Counted from the first letter of the stretch, positions 1-13,378 are shown. The stretch: DNA of 64,000 nucleotides from Sphingopyxis sp. (GCA_016793775.1 JAEULK010000043.1:1-64000), one strand, 5' to 3'. The notes: generated from the sequence alone by a model not told the origin. A program made the numbers and translations.

Positions 1-207
<207 letters not shown>

Positions 208-220
208 GATCTTTTCCTCA

Positions 221-245
221 CCCCTCCCGCTCGCAGCGGGAGGGG
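221..245 (+). repeat. Perfect 11-bp hairpin between rpoB and rpoC
   Basis: CCCCTCCCGCT (221-231) and AGCGGGAGGGG (235-245) form a perfect inverted repeat with a 3-nt loop. No T-run follows, so it is unlikely to be a full terminator. The arms resemble the GC-rich palindromes at 5591-5691. It could be an RNA processing site or a single-hairpin REP-like element inside the rpoBC transcript. Confidence 0.7.
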
Positions 246-262
246 AAGAGTGGAGCTAGAAT

Positions 263-4546
<4,284 letters not shown>

Positions 4547-4579
4547 ACCCCTCGGCCTTTCGGCCTGACACATGAAAAC

Positions 4580-4616
4580 AGCCCCGCCGGAGCGATCCGG
4601 TGGGGCTTTTTCTTTG
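4580..4616 (+). terminator. Rho-independent terminator of rpoBC
   Basis: AGCCCCGCCGGA and TCCGGTGGGGCT form a 12-bp stem with one G-T wobble around a short GCGA loop, followed by TTTTTCTTT. It begins 34 bp after the rpoC stop. Confidence 0.9.
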
Positions 4617-4925
4617 GCGGAAGGCGCGAGCCGATTTCGGTTTTGGGGTGGATTCCAGACTTTCAATTCTCGTCATGCCGAACTTGTTTCAGCATCCATG
4701 GCCTGAGCTCGAATTCAGCGCTGCGTAGAAGGAAACGGCAGGCCATGGACCCTGAAACAAGTTCAGGATGACGATGCTATAAATGTCAAAACCCGTCGTT
4801 CATGTCAGGCAGGTCCGCGCCCGATAGTCTCCGCCCCGGGACGCGGTTCATCGCGAAGGAGGAGGGTACCTGCCGTATAACTTCACCGTGCGGCCCAAGG
4901 GCTGATCGCGCGCGGATCGCCCAAT
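4617..4925. other. Intergenic stretch without a supported gene
   Basis: Between the rpoC terminator and the pspC-like terminator I see no gene. It contains the inverted repeat at 4671-4773. Beyond that, a short frame ending at 4905 (YLPYNFTVRPKG then stop) has no start and may be a gene remnant, but I could not identify it. Confidence 0.5.
4671..4773. repeat. 103-bp inverted repeat with 35-bp arms
   Basis: The arm starting CGTCATGCCGAACTTGTTTC (4671-4705) and the arm at 4739-4773 are inverted copies matching at 31 of 35 positions, around a 33-bp centre. The CGTCAT...ATGACG outer ends resemble those of the 90-bp repeats at 7954 and 48318. This is an intergenic palindromic element with no coding content. 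Confidence 0.85.
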
Positions 4926-4960
4926 GAAAAGACCCGCCGGGCATGAGACCGGCGAGCCTT
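4926..4960 (-). terminator. Terminator of the pspC-like gene
   Basis: On the minus strand GGCTCGCCGG pairs with CCGGCGGGTC (10 bp with two wobbles) around an 8-nt loop and is followed by TTTT. It lies about 60 bp past the stop of the PspC-domain gene. Confidence 0.75.
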
Positions 4961-5022
4961 TGATCTGTGGAAATATGCGGGCCGGTGCGACAGCGCCTGA
5001 AAGGCGGCCGGCCCGGTGCTGC

Positions 5023-5202
5023 TTAGGGTGCGAGGATCGCGACCGTGATATAGAGCAGCAGCGGCAGGCCGAAGCCCAGCAATGTCAGCGCCACAAAGGC
5101 GACGCGTGTCCACAAGACGTCGATGCCGAAGCGGTCGGCCATGCCGGCGCAGACGCCGAAGACCATGCCATCGCGACGATTCTTGCGAAAACCCTGTGTC
5201 AT
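5023..5202 (-). CDS. PspC domain-containing small membrane protein
   Basis: This 59-residue protein has the PspC fold: a basic N-terminus, the motif DGMVFGVCAGMADRFGID, and a hydrophobic helix (VAFVALTLLGFGLPLLLYITVAIL). PspC proteins sit in the inner membrane and act in envelope-stress responses; the exact role of short stand-alone versions is unknown. I chose the ATG at 5202 because an AAAGGA ribosome site lies just upstream of it. An alternative ATG at 5217 has the same site downstream of it. It lies 60 bp downstream of another small membrane protein on the same strand, so the two may be cotranscribed. Confidence 0.85.
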   Translation of the reverse strand: MTQGFRKNRRDGMVFGVCAGMADRFGIDVLWTRVAFVALTLLGFGLPLLLYITVAILAP

Positions 5203-5262
5203 TTCTGTCCTTTCCATCCCGGCCCGGGGGCCGGCGTTTTGGGGGGTGGTGGGGTTCGCCGA

Positions 5263-5391
5263 TCAGACGATCAGCGAACCAACCTGCGCACCATTCTGAC
5301 CGACGATCGCGAGCAGCATGACCGACGCATAGAGCGAAGCGAAAGCAGCGAGCGCGTAGCTCTTGACCGAGCTGGTGGTGAAATGAGCCAT
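5263..5391 (-). CDS. 42-residue small membrane protein, unrecognised
   Basis: The minus strand has an ATG at 5391 preceded by AGGAAGGAC and reads 42 codons to TGA. The product starts MAHFTTSSVKSYALAAFASL, runs into a hydrophobic helix (YASVMLLAIV) and ends GQNGAQVGSLIV. The good ribosome site, clean hydrophobic segment and position just upstream of the pspC-like gene support a real gene. I do not recognise a family. It may act with the PspC protein at the membrane, which is inference from adjacency only. Confidence 0.7.
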   Translation of the reverse strand: MAHFTTSSVKSYALAAFASLYASVMLLAIVGQNGAQVGSLIV

Positions 5392-5740
5392 GATATTGTC
5401 CTTCCTGTAACCTTCCGACCGGACCATCCGGTGGATGCCAAAGGTAATGCAGGAGGCGTGCCAATTTGCTTTTGCGGCAGATAATGGCGGTTTTTTCGAT
5501 TTTGAAATAAAGTTGCGATGGGAAAAATGCTGTCAATCGGGATTAATTTCCGATGAATGGCGCAATTTAACATGGATTAGTGGGGATTTCCTCTCCCGCT
5601 TGCGGGAGGGGCTAGGGGAGGGCCTGTCATCGCGAACTGTCGCGTGTCCAAACAGGCCCTCCCCCGACCCCTCCCGCAAGCGGGAGGGGAGAAACAGGGC
5701 GTTCCGTCGCCGGCCCAAATCCCCTAGGGCTTTTTGCCAG
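5392..5740. other. Intergenic stretch: divergent promoter region and a palindromic repeat
   Basis: This 349-bp stretch separates the minus-strand small-protein genes from recF. The first 180 bp is relatively AT-rich and probably holds the promoter for the small-protein pair. The rest contains the inverted repeat at 5591-5691. I see no gene. Confidence 0.55.
5591..5691. repeat. 101-bp GC-rich inverted repeat upstream of recF
   Basis: The left arm CTCTCCCGCTTGCGGGAGGG (from 5591) and a right arm ending CCCGCAAGCGGGAGGGGAG (to 5691) are inverted copies, and each arm is itself a small hairpin. The inner parts AGGGGAGGGCCT and AGGCCCTCCCCC also pair. It is a REP-like composite palindrome of non-coding type. 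Confidence 0.85.
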
Positions 5741-6853
5741 ATGACCATCGCGCGCCTCTCGCTTACCGATTTTCGCAATCATGCCGCAGCGGAGCTGGTT
5801 GCGGGGCCGGGGCTGGTTGCGCTGCACGGCGACAATGGCGCGGGCAAGACCAATATCCTGGAGGCGATTTCGCTGCTCGCGCCGGGGCGCGGGCTGCGGC
5901 GCGCGGCGCTGACCGAGATGGTGCGCGATGGCGCGGGCGGCGGTTTCGCCGTGTTCGCCGAGGTGATGGCGGGCGAGGAGCTGGCACCGGTCGCGCTGGG
6001 AACGGGGATCGAGCCTGCACATCCGGGACGACGGATCGTGCGGATCAACGGTGCGGCGGCAGCGGCGACCGCGCTGGGCGAATGGCTGTCGATCCTGTGG
6101 CTGACCCCGGCGATGGACCGGCTGTTCGTCGAGAGTGCGGGCAACCGGCGGCGTTTCCTCGACCGGCTGGTGCTGGCGCTCGATCCGCGCCACGCGCAGC
6201 ACGGCAATCGTTACGAAGCGGCACTGCGCGCGCGGGGCAAATTGCTGGCGGACCTGCCCAATGCCGATGCGCAGTGGCTCGCGAGCCTCGAGGCGCAGCT
6301 CGCCGAACATGGCGCGGCGATGGACGCCGCGCGGCAGGCGACGCTGGCGGCGCTGTCGTCCGAACTGGCGGGCCAGCCCGACGCGCCCTTTGCACGGCCC
6401 GTGCTGACCTTGATCGACAGCGACGGGGCGCCGCGCGCGGCGGCTTGGACCGCCGAAGCGCTGAAAACCCTGTTCGCCCAGCGCCGCCGCATCGATGCCG
6501 CGGCGGGCCGCGCGACCGCGGGGCCGCACCGCGACGACTTGGTGGCGGTGCACGCCGCGACGGGCCGCGCCGCCGCGCGCTGTTCGACCGGCGAGCAAAA
6601 GGCGATGCTGCTCTCGCTCGTCCTGGCGCACAGCGACTGCGTCGCGCGGCGGCGCGGGAGCAGGCCGATATTGCTGCTCGACGAGGTTGCCGCCCATCTC
6701 GATCCGATGCGCCGTGCAGCACTTTACGACCGGCTGGCGGGGCAGGGCGGGCAGGCCTGGCTGACGGGGACCGAGGCGGCGCTGTTCGACGCCATGCCCG
6801 GACCGGTGACGCGCTTCCGCGTCGCGGGCGGACGGATTGCCCGGTCGGGGTAA
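5741..6853 (+). CDS. recF: DNA replication and repair protein RecF
   Basis: RecF is an SMC-like ATPase that helps load RecA at single-strand gaps through the RecFOR pathway. The 370-residue protein has the N-terminal [14 protein letters not shown], a Walker A motif GDNGAGKT at residues 30-37, an ABC-type signature (STGEQKAML), and a Walker [13 protein letters not shown] near the C-terminus. The open frame extends further upstream through a repeat, but the ATG at 5741 gives the canonical N-terminus. It is not next to dnaA or dnaN here, which is common in this order. Confidence 0.96.
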   Translation: MTIARLSLTDFRNHAAAELVAGPGLVALHGDNGAGKTNILEAISLLAPGRGLRRAALTEMVRDGAGGGFAVFAEVMAGEELAPVALGTGIEPAHPGRRIVRINGAAAAATALGEWLSILWLTPAMDRLFVESAGNRRRFLDRLVLALDPRHAQHGNRYEAALRARGKLLADLPNADAQWLASLEAQLAEHGAAMDAARQATLAALSSELAGQPDAPFARPVLTLIDSDGAPRAAAWTAEALKTLFAQRRRIDAAAGRATAGPHRDDLVAVHAATGRAAARCSTGEQKAMLLSLVLAHSDCVARRRGSRPILLLDEVAAHLDPMRRAALYDRLAGQGGQAWLTGTEAALFDAMPGPVTRFRVAGGRIARSG

Positions 6854-6902
6854 CGTCATATTATCGCTTGCCTTCTAAGCCCGCCGCAAAGGGGCGACGG
6901 GT

Positions 6903-7652
6903 ATGGACAATCTGGCGGGCGGGGGTTTTGGACGGCGGCGCGGCGCGTTGACGGGCGTGCCGCCCGTTTTGCCCGCGACCGACAGCAAGCCGTCCCATGC
7001 CTTCGAGGACGACGAACCGGCGGACCGCATGGCGGTGTTGCGCCCGGTGCCGATCGTGCTCGGGGGGCTGCTGGCATTGCTGTGCGTCGAGGCGCTGTTG
7101 TCGGGAACCTCGCTGATTACGCCGATCAACGGGACTTTCCTCAACGCGATGCGGCTGATCGGCTTCATCCTCGGCGTGCCCTTTGCGCTGTTCGTGATCG
7201 CGCGGCCGCATGTGCCGATGGGGATCGCCAAGAAGATATTGATCCTATTGTTCCTGCCGGTGCTGACGGGCTTTGCGGGTGGCGAGGCGGCCTGGCGGAT
7301 CAGCGACTGGACCGAGTTCGCATTTTCGACGGCGGCGTTCGAGCCCGCGAGCTATCCGATCCAATATGCGAGCCATGGCCGCAAAGGGCGGCGCGATTCG
7401 TTGGAGATCGATCCGTTCGATGCCGGCGAAAAGACCGACATCGCGGTGCCCTCGGCGCAGTTCGATGCGATTTGGCCGAATTATGACGGCTATTGCATCA
7501 CGGTGATGCAGCGCAAGTCGGCGTCGGGCGCGATCGAGATTCTGAACGACGGGGTGTTCACGCTGCGCGAGCCTGCGCCGGCGGTGCTGACGCGGTGCGG
7601 TGGCGGTGGTTCGGCTTCGGGCGATGCATCCTCGCCTTGGGACAAGAAATAA
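6903..7652 (+). CDS. Hypothetical membrane protein with periplasmic C-terminal part
   Basis: The family of this 249-residue protein is not recognised. After a polar N-terminus of about 45 residues there are three hydrophobic helices at roughly 50-70, 82-102 and 110-130. A soluble domain of about 115 residues follows, with one Cys in YCITVMQRK and another near the end (TRCGGGG). It lies downstream of recF on the same strand. A start at the ATG at 7029 would remove the polar N-terminus and cannot be excluded. Confidence 0.75.
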   Translation: MDNLAGGGFGRRRGALTGVPPVLPATDSKPSHAFEDDEPADRMAVLRPVPIVLGGLLALLCVEALLSGTSLITPINGTFLNAMRLIGFILGVPFALFVIARPHVPMGIAKKILILLFLPVLTGFAGGEAAWRISDWTEFAFSTAAFEPASYPIQYASHGRKGRRDSLEIDPFDAGEKTDIAVPSAQFDAIWPNYDGYCITVMQRKSASGAIEILNDGVFTLREPAPAVLTRCGGGGSASGDASSPWDKK

Positions 7653-7658
7653 CCGCGC

Positions 7659-7865
7659 TCAGCCTTTCGGTTTGACGGTTACCCAGACGCTGACCGGCGC
7701 AACGAATTTGCCCGGCGCGGGTTTGCCGACATCGATGCGTTCGGCAGTGACCAGTTCGCCGGTTTCGAGCGTGAAGCTGGCCCAGGGCTTGGGCATGCGG
7801 CCAAAGCGCATCTTCTGGATCGGCTGGCCGGTGGCGGTGTTCATGATCGTCGCGGTGATACCCAT
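7659..7865 (-). CDS. Short hypothetical protein or gene remnant
   Basis: The minus strand encodes MGITATIMNTATGQPIQKMR and continues to a C-terminus SVWVTVKPKG, 68 residues. The sequence looks like genuine coding DNA, and the frame stays open at least 23 codons upstream of the ATG without a convincing start. This may therefore be a 3' remnant of a larger gene cut by the repeat at 7954-8043. It converges on the gene ending at 7652. The function is unknown. Confidence 0.4.
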   Translation of the reverse strand: MGITATIMNTATGQPIQKMRFGRMPKPWASFTLETGELVTAERIDVGKPAPGKFVAPVSVWVTVKPKG

Positions 7866-7953
7866 GGCGCGGGCGGTAGCGAGGCGGCGGCGATATTGTC
7901 CAGCGCGAAGCGTCCTTTCTTCGGCTAACGACCGATTACCGATGTTTCATTTC

Positions 7954-8043
7954 CGTCACCCCGGGCTTGACCCGGGGCCTGCCTTGTCTTTGATCCGGCG
8001 TAGCAGGAAGGAAGGCGGGTCCCGGGTCAAGCCCGGGATGACG
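7954..8043. repeat. 90-bp inverted repeat, copy 1
   Basis: The ends CGTCACCCCGGGCTTGACCC and its inverted copy (GGGTCAAGCCCGGGATGACG) flank a variable centre with inner inverted parts GGGCCTGCCTT and AAGGCGGGTCCC. A second copy of exactly the same length lies at 48318-48407. This is a dispersed palindromic element. Confidence 0.9.
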
Positions 8044-8077
8044 ACCTAACAAGCGGCCGTTTCTCAGCCAATCCGAG

Positions 8078-8422
8078 TCAGAGTATCTCCAGCACCTTGT
8101 CCTGCGGTCGGCAGAGACGAACGCCCTTGTCGGTTTCGACGAAGGGGCGTTCGACATAGGCGGCGTTCGCCGCCATCGCGGCGATGATCGCGTCTTCGGT
8201 CCAGTCGGTCATGCCGCGCTCGGCGGCGTCGGTGCCGCGCAGGCGGAGTGCGTCGCGCGCGCTGACGCCCGCCGCGTCGAACAGCTGGCGCAGCTTGTCG
8301 GCGTCATAGGGTGTCTTGAGATATTCGACGACGGTGAGGTCGATGTCGGGGGTCTCTTGCAGCACGGCGAGCGTCTTGCGCGAGGTGCCGCAGGCGGGAT
8401 TGTGCCATATGGTTGCTTTCAT
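8078..8422 (-). CDS. arsC: Arsenate reductase, glutaredoxin-dependent type
   Basis: ArsC-type proteins reduce arsenate to arsenite using glutathione and glutaredoxin. This 114-residue protein has the thioredoxin-like start MKATIWHNPACGTSRKTL with the single catalytic Cys at position 11, and the family C-terminal signature ERPFVETDKGVRLCRP. The length is normal. There is no arsenite exporter or ArsR regulator next to it, so a more general ArsC-like redox role is possible. Confidence 0.9.
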   Translation of the reverse strand: MKATIWHNPACGTSRKTLAVLQETPDIDLTVVEYLKTPYDADKLRQLFDAAGVSARDALRLRGTDAAERGMTDWTEDAIIAAMAANAAYVERPFVETDKGVRLCRPQDKVLEIL

Positions 8423-8590
8423 GGCCCCGGCTCTATCGCGGCAAAGGTTGCCGTGTAAACCCGCCGTTCATGGCGATTATGCCACAGTTGGCGGCATGAC
8501 GAATGCATTGCGGCTTGCCTTTGCAAGCGAAGCTGCGGCTAATGCCCCGACGAGGGATCGCCAGAGGCGACAGACGGGGTTGGGTTGCAA

Positions 8591-9340
8591 GTGAACAAAC
8601 TGATCGATCGCCGATCGATGCTGGGTGCGGTGGTTGTCGGCGCGGGTGCGCTGGCCGCGATGCCGCTGCGCGCGCAGTCGATGCCGGGCTGGGCCCAGCA
8701 GCCGGCGCCCTTCGTGCCGCCGCCGGTGGACTATGCCGCGGTCGCCAAGGCGCAGCTGGCGCTGCAGGGGCGCAATATCACGCAGACCGACCGCATCGGC
8801 ATCGTCGATTTCGGCCTGCCGTCGTCGCGCCCGCGCTTTGCGCTGGTCGATATGGTCGCGGGCAAGGTCGATATGTTCCCGGTGACGCACGGCCGCGGGT
8901 CGGACCCGCAGCACGACGGCTGGCTCAAGAATTTCTCGAACCGCATCGGCAGCCTTGCGACCTCACGCGGGGCATACCGGACCAGCGATTATTATTGGGG
9001 CAGCAACGGCTCGTCGATGCGCCTCGCGGGGCTGGAGCCCGACAATTACAACGCCGACGCGCGCGCGATCGTCGTCCATGGCGCCTGGTACGCCGACCCG
9101 TCGCTGATCGCGACGCAGGGCAAACTTGGGCGCAGCGAAGGCTGTTTCGTGGTCGGCGAGGAATTGCTGCCGATGATCCTCTACAAGCTGGGTCCGGGGC
9201 GGCTGCTGTTCGCCGACAAGCTGAGCCTGCTGCCGCCGGCACCGGTGCCATTCGAGTTGCCGGGCACGCCGGCGCCGGGGACCGAGAATATGGTGCGCAC
9301 CGGCGCGCAGCAGGGCGTTTTTCCGACGACGGCGGATTGA
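8591..9340 (+). CDS. Secreted murein L,D-transpeptidase catalytic-domain protein
   Basis: The protein is about 249 residues. The N-terminus carries a twin-arginine-type export signal (DRRSMLG followed by a hydrophobic stretch and PLRAQS). The catalytic region has IVVHGAWYADP and GRSEGCF, the His and Cys motifs of the YkuD_2 type of L,D-transpeptidase. Such enzymes cross-link or trim peptidoglycan peptides. The start is uncertain: GTG at 8591 is preferred, while TTG at 8585 and ATG at 8618 are alternatives. It is one of two L,D-transpeptidases that converge on the repeat element at 9343-9577. Confidence 0.85.
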   Translation: MNKLIDRRSMLGAVVVGAGALAAMPLRAQSMPGWAQQPAPFVPPPVDYAAVAKAQLALQGRNITQTDRIGIVDFGLPSSRPRFALVDMVAGKVDMFPVTHGRGSDPQHDGWLKNFSNRIGSLATSRGAYRTSDYYWGSNGSSMRLAGLEPDNYNADARAIVVHGAWYADPSLIATQGKLGRSEGCFVVGEELLPMILYKLGPGRLLFADKLSLLPPAPVPFELPGTPAPGTENMVRTGAQQGVFPTTAD

Positions 9341-9342
9341 GC

Positions 9343-9577
9343 CGTCGCCCCCCGCGAAGGCGGGGGCCGCTGGCGGTTTACGCAGCTAAGACGTTAGGGC
9401 CGATCGGCATTCAGCCCTGACGGCCTGCAAATGGCGGCTTTCCGCGCTTCCGGTGCTCACCTACTTTAAGTACGCTGCGCTCCGGGTCACGGAAAACCAG
9501 CATTTTCGGCACGTCATCTTCTGAATGTCGATCGGCCCTAGAGACCGATAGCGGCCCCCGCCTTCGCGGGGGCGACG
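9343..9577. repeat. 235-bp element with nested inverted repeats
   Basis: The outer arms CGTCGCCCCCCGCGAAGGCG (from 9343) and their inverted copy ending at 9577 match over about 28 bp apart from one inserted C. Inner arms (AGGGCCGATCGGCATTCAG near 9397 and CTGAATGTCGATCGGCCCT near 9521) are also inverted. The centre holds a further partial hairpin. It carries no gene and lies between two convergent L,D-transpeptidase genes. The nested structure resembles a non-autonomous mobile or REP-like element. Confidence 0.8.
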
Positions 9578-9580
9578 ATA

Positions 9581-10918
9581 TCAATTCCCGCCGCTGACCT
9601 TCTTCGCTGCAGCGCTCGCCACGGTCGGCACCACCGGCGGGGCGATCATCGTTGCGGCGGGGCGGCCGGGCTGGGCGAAGCTCGCCACCACCGGCGCGTC
9701 GCGGCCATAGATGTCGGCGAGCTTTTTGACCCCGCCCTTGTCGCCCGGGATCATCGTCCAATAGGCGACATAGACGGGGAAGGGCTTTTCGAAACCAAAG
9801 CGCGTCGTCTCGCCGCTGGCGATCGCCTCGCCGAATTCCTCGGGCGTCTTGCCCGCGAACCATACGGTCATCAGCCCCGAGAATTTCAGCGCCTTTTCGG
9901 TGCGGATGCAGCCATGGCTGAACGCGCGCGTCGCCGCGGCGAAGGCACCCTGCGAAGGCGTGTCGTGGAGATAGATGGCGTGCGGGTTGAGCATTTCGAG
10001 CTTCATCATGCCCAGCGCGTTGCCCGGCCCGGCCTTTTGCACCACCGACAGGCTCTTGCCGCTGCCCGTCCAGGTATAGCCCTGCGCGCGCGCCGAGGCG
10101 GGGTTGTTGGCGATCGTCGCGCCGATGCCCTCGTTGATGATGCTGCGCGGCAGCGTCCAGGTCGGGTTGACGATGACGCCGGTCGCCATCGGGTTGAGCT
10201 GCGGCGTCGGGGTCGACGGCTTGCCGACGACGGCCTTGTGCTCGCCGATCTTGATCCCGTCATAGACGACGCGCGTCATATATTCGGGGACGTTGCTGAC
10301 GATATAGGTCGGGCCAAGGTCGCGGGGCATCCAGCGCCAGCGTTCCATGTTGACGCGGATGCCATTGGCTTCGGCGGCCGTCCTGGCGGTCGCGAGCGCG
10401 GCCTTCAGCGCCGCGAAATTGGCGTGCGTCGGATCGAAACCGGCGAGCGTCTGCGGGATCGAGCCCGACAGCAGCGCGGCGGTCAGCATTGACACCAGCG
10501 GCATATGATCGGCGTCGCTGTCGGTCATGAACCATTGTTTGCGCGCGGCATTGGGCGTGCGGCCGTCGCGCAGATGGGTGGCGAGCAGCAGGAAGCTGTC
10601 GGTCGCGACGCGATCGAGCCGCGCCTGGTCGTCGCTGACGATCGCGGCGGCGAGGCCTTCGGGATTATAGTCCTTGGCGAACAATCCCTCGGCGCCGATG
10701 CCCTCGATGCTGCGCAGCAGCGCCTCGGCATTGGCTTTCGACCAGCTCGGCAGATCGGCTTCGGCGGCACTCTCGATCTCGGGCGCGTCGTCGGTGACCT
10801 TGTCGGGCTGATAGACGACCGAGTCTTCCTTGACGTTGGTCGTCTGCGCGAACGCGGGGGTCGCGGCGAGCGCGAGCGGCAGGAAAAGCGCGGCGGCGAT
10901 GGGGGAGATTTTGACCAT
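9581..10918 (-). CDS. L,D-transpeptidase (YkuD domain) with signal peptide
   Basis: This is a 445-residue exported protein. A Sec signal peptide (MVKISPIAAALFLPLALAAT, cut near AFAQ) is followed by a helical N-terminal region of about 190 residues of the YcbB/LdtD kind. A YkuD catalytic domain follows, with IYLHDTPSQGAF and FSHGCIRTEKAL, where the His-Gly-Cys-Ile-Arg motif holds the catalytic Cys. The family makes 3-3 cross-links in peptidoglycan in the periplasm. It runs convergently with the other transpeptidase gene. Confidence 0.93.
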   Translation of the reverse strand: MVKISPIAAALFLPLALAATPAFAQTTNVKEDSVVYQPDKVTDDAPEIESAAEADLPSWSKANAEALLRSIEGIGAEGLFAKDYNPEGLAAAIVSDDQARLDRVATDSFLLLATHLRDGRTPNAARKQWFMTDSDADHMPLVSMLTAALLSGSIPQTLAGFDPTHANFAALKAALATARTAAEANGIRVNMERWRWMPRDLGPTYIVSNVPEYMTRVVYDGIKIGEHKAVVGKPSTPTPQLNPMATGVIVNPTWTLPRSIINEGIGATIANNPASARAQGYTWTGSGKSLSVVQKAGPGNALGMMKLEMLNPHAIYLHDTPSQGAFAAATRAFSHGCIRTEKALKFSGLMTVWFAGKTPEEFGEAIASGETTRFGFEKPFPVYVAYWTMIPGDKGGVKKLADIYGRDAPVVASFAQPGRPAATMIAPPVVPTVASAAAKKVSGGN

Positions 10919-11014
10919 AGGCCAAGGGCTATAGTCAAAAAGCGGGGGTTGGGAAAGTGATGCGGCGCACAGTTCGCCGCTATTCGCTCCGACCCGTGCG
11001 AGGAGCGGCCAAGC

Positions 11015-12373
11015 TTACGCCGCCGCCTCGTCCTGCCTTGCCAGCCAGTCCTCGAGCCATTTGATCGTATAATCGCCGTTGATGACGTCGGGGTCCGCCA
11101 GCAGCGCCTGATGCAGCGGGATATTGGTCTTGACCCCGCTCACGACCATTTCCTCGAGCGCGCGGCGCATGCGCATCATGCAGCTTTCGCGGCTGCGGCC
11201 ATAGACGATCAGCTTGCCGATCATGCTGTCGTAATAAGGCGGGATCGAATAGCCGGCGTAGAGCCCGCTATCGACGCGGACATGCATGCCGCCCGCGGGG
11301 TGATATTGGGTGACCTTGCCCGGCGAGGGCAGGAAGGTGCGCGGATCCTCGGCATTGATGCGGCATTCCATGGCATGGCCGCGAAATTCGAGATCCTCCT
11401 GCCGCACCGACAGGCCGCGGCCGTCGGCGATGCGGATCTGTTCGCGGACGAGGTCGAAACCGGTGATCATTTCGGTCACCGGATGCTCGACCTGGATACG
11501 CGTGTTCATCTCGATGAAGAAGAATTCGCCATTTTCCCATAGGAATTCGATCGTGCCGGCGCCGCGATAATGCATCTTGGCCATCGCGTCGGCGCAGATT
11601 TTGCCCATGCGTGCGCGTTCCTCGGCCGAGATGACGGGCGAGGGGGCTTCCTCTAGCACCTTCTGGTGGCGGCGCTGGAGCGAGCAGTCGCGCTCGCCGA
11701 GGTGGATCGCGGTGCCCTGGCCGTCGCCGAACACCTGGAATTCGATGTGGCGGGGATTGCCGAGATATTTTTCCATATAGACGGTCGGGTCGCCGAACGC
11801 CGCCGCGGCCTCCGACGAGGCCTGACCCATCAGGCTTTCGAGGCTGTCCTCGTCGGGAACGACCTTCATGCCGCGCCCGCCGCCGCCCGAGGCGGCCTTG
11901 ATCAGCACCGGATAGCCGATCGCGGCGGCGAGTTTCTTGGTCTCTTCGCCGAAGGTCACCGCGCCGGGCGAGCCGGGGACGACGGGCAGGCCGAGCGCGA
12001 CCGCGGTGCGCTTTGCCTCGACCTTGTCGCCCATGGTGCGGATATGCTCGGGCTTCGGGCCGACGAAGCAGATATTATGCGCCTCGATGATCTCGGCGAA
12101 GCGGGCATTTTCCGACAGGAAGCCATAGCCCGGATGGATCGCATTGACGCCCGTCACCTCGGCCGCCGAGATGATCGCGGGGATGTTGAGATAGCTGTCC
12201 TTGGCTGCCGGCGGGCCGATGCACACGGCCTCGTCGGCGAGGCGGACGTGCATCGCGTCGGCGTCGGCGGTCGAATGGACCGCGACGGTCTTGATGCCCA
12301 TTTCGTGGCACGCGCGGTGGATGCGCAGCGCGATTTCGCCGCGGTTGGCGATCAGCAGTTTCTCGATGGTCAT
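11015..12373 (-). CDS. accC: Acetyl-CoA carboxylase, biotin carboxylase subunit
   Basis: AccC carboxylates the biotin on AccB with bicarbonate and ATP, the first half of malonyl-CoA synthesis. The 452-residue protein begins [20 protein letters not shown]. The ATP-grasp glycine-rich loop [12 protein letters not shown] is near residue 160, [15 protein letters not shown] near 230, and the catalytic [16 protein letters not shown] near 290. The length is typical. It lies 8 bp downstream of accB, so the two form an operon. Confidence 0.98.
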   Translation of the reverse strand: MTIEKLLIANRGEIALRIHRACHEMGIKTVAVHSTADADAMHVRLADEAVCIGPPAAKDSYLNIPAIISAAEVTGVNAIHPGYGFLSENARFAEIIEAHNICFVGPKPEHIRTMGDKVEAKRTAVALGLPVVPGSPGAVTFGEETKKLAAAIGYPVLIKAASGGGGRGMKVVPDEDSLESLMGQASSEAAAAFGDPTVYMEKYLGNPRHIEFQVFGDGQGTAIHLGERDCSLQRRHQKVLEEAPSPVISAEERARMGKICADAMAKMHYRGAGTIEFLWENGEFFFIEMNTRIQVEHPVTEMITGFDLVREQIRIADGRGLSVRQEDLEFRGHAMECRINAEDPRTFLPSPGKVTQYHPAGGMHVRVDSGLYAGYSIPPYYDSMIGKLIVYGRSRESCMMRMRRALEEMVVSGVKTNIPLHQALLADPDVINGDYTIKWLEDWLARQDEAAA

Positions 12374-12381
12374 GGGTTCGA

Positions 12382-12861
12382 TCAGCCGATGGTGAACAGC
12401 GGCTGGTCATATTCGACCGGCTGGCTGTTCTCGACATGCACGGCCTTCAGCGTGCCCGAGGTCGGGGCGACGATCGGGTTCATCACCTTCATCGCCTCGA
12501 TGATCAGGATCGTCTCGCCTTCCTTCACCGCCGAACCGATGGCGGCAAAGTTGGCCGCACCGGGTTCGGGCGACAGATAGACGGTGCCGACCATCGGCGA
12601 TTTCACCGCATCGGCGAAGCTGGGCGCGGCGGGGGCAGCGGGGGCCGTTGCGGCGGCGGCAGACGCTGCGGCGGGCGCAGCCACCGGCGCGGCAGCATAG
12701 GCGACCGGTGCCGCGGCGGCGGTCAGCGTGCGCGCGACGCGGATCTTGCGTGCCCCGTCCTCGACCTCGATTTCGGACAGACCGGTATCGTCGAGCAGCT
12801 CCGCGAGCGCGCGGACGAACGCCGGATCGATGTTGATGCCATTGTCTTTATGGTCACCCAT
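12382..12861 (-). CDS. accB: Acetyl-CoA carboxylase, biotin carboxyl carrier protein
   Basis: AccB carries the biotin shuttled between AccC and the carboxyltransferase. The 159-residue protein has an N-terminal helix region, an Ala/Pro-rich flexible linker in the middle, and a C-terminal biotinyl domain with the EAMKVMN motif whose Lys is biotinylated. I chose the ATG at 12861 because it has an AGGA site upstream and gives the usual [20 protein letters not shown] start. The longer frame begins 11 codons earlier without such support. It is cotranscribed with accC, probably from aroQ. Confidence 0.97.
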   Translation of the reverse strand: MGDHKDNGINIDPAFVRALAELLDDTGLSEIEVEDGARKIRVARTLTAAAAPVAYAAAPVAAPAAASAAAATAPAAPAAPSFADAVKSPMVGTVYLSPEPGAANFAAIGSAVKEGETILIIEAMKVMNPIVAPTSGTLKAVHVENSQPVEYDQPLFTIG

Positions 12862-12937
12862 GATGATTTTCCTGCTTGTTGCGGCGTCTTTCATGACGTG
12901 AAGACGCGCGGACCCCTGTTTTCGATGCCGCCTCTTG

Positions 12938-13378
12938 TCAGAGAGACGCGGCGGCGTCCAGCGCCAGCGTATAGCTCGCGGCGCCGTGCCCGGCGAAATG
13001 CAAAGCCGCGGCCATGCCTACATAGCTGATATGCCGAAAGGATTCGCGTTTCATCGGGTCCGACAGATGAACCTCGATCACCGGTACCTTGATCGACTTG
13101 ATCGCGTCGTGGAGCGCGATCGAGGTGTGCGTATAGCCGCCGGCGTTCAGCAGCACCGCCTTGGCACCGGCGACATAGGCCTCGTGGAGCCAGTCGATCA
13201 GCGTGCCCTCATGGTTGGTCTGGCGGCATTCGAGGCGAAGGCCAAGCCCCTCGGCCTGCGCCTCGAGCCGCGCGTGGATGTCGTTCAGCGTGTCATGGCC
13301 ATAGATTTCAGGCTCGCGCGTGCCGAGCAGGTTGAGATTGGGGCCGCTGAGGACATAGACGGTCGGCTTGTCGGTCAA
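12938..13378 (-). CDS. aroQ: Type II 3-dehydroquinate dehydratase
   Basis: AroQ catalyses the third step of the shikimate pathway. The 146-residue protein has the type II signature [15 protein letters not shown] with the catalytic Tyr at about residue 26, and conserved NAGGYTHTS and EVHLSD motifs. The size is normal for the dodecameric enzyme. It lies upstream of accB-accC, a common alphaproteobacterial order, and is divergent from thiS. Confidence 0.97.
   Translation of the reverse strand: MTDKPTVYVLSGPNLNLLGTREPEIYGHDTLNDIHARLEAQAEGLGLRLECRQTNHEGTLIDWLHEAYVAGAKAVLLNAGGYTHTSIALHDAIKSIKVPVIEVHLSDPMKRESFRHISYVGMAAALHFAGHGAASYTLALDAAASL

Noticed and set aside
4853..4905. A short frame ending YLPYNFTVRPKG
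   Set aside because: It has no start codon and is preceded by a stop. It could be a gene remnant, but it is too short to identify.
8496..8594. A 32-codon frame (MTNALRLAFASEAAANAPTR...) before the L,D-transpeptidase
   Set aside because: There is no convincing ribosome site and no family pattern, and it overlaps the likely start of the real gene.
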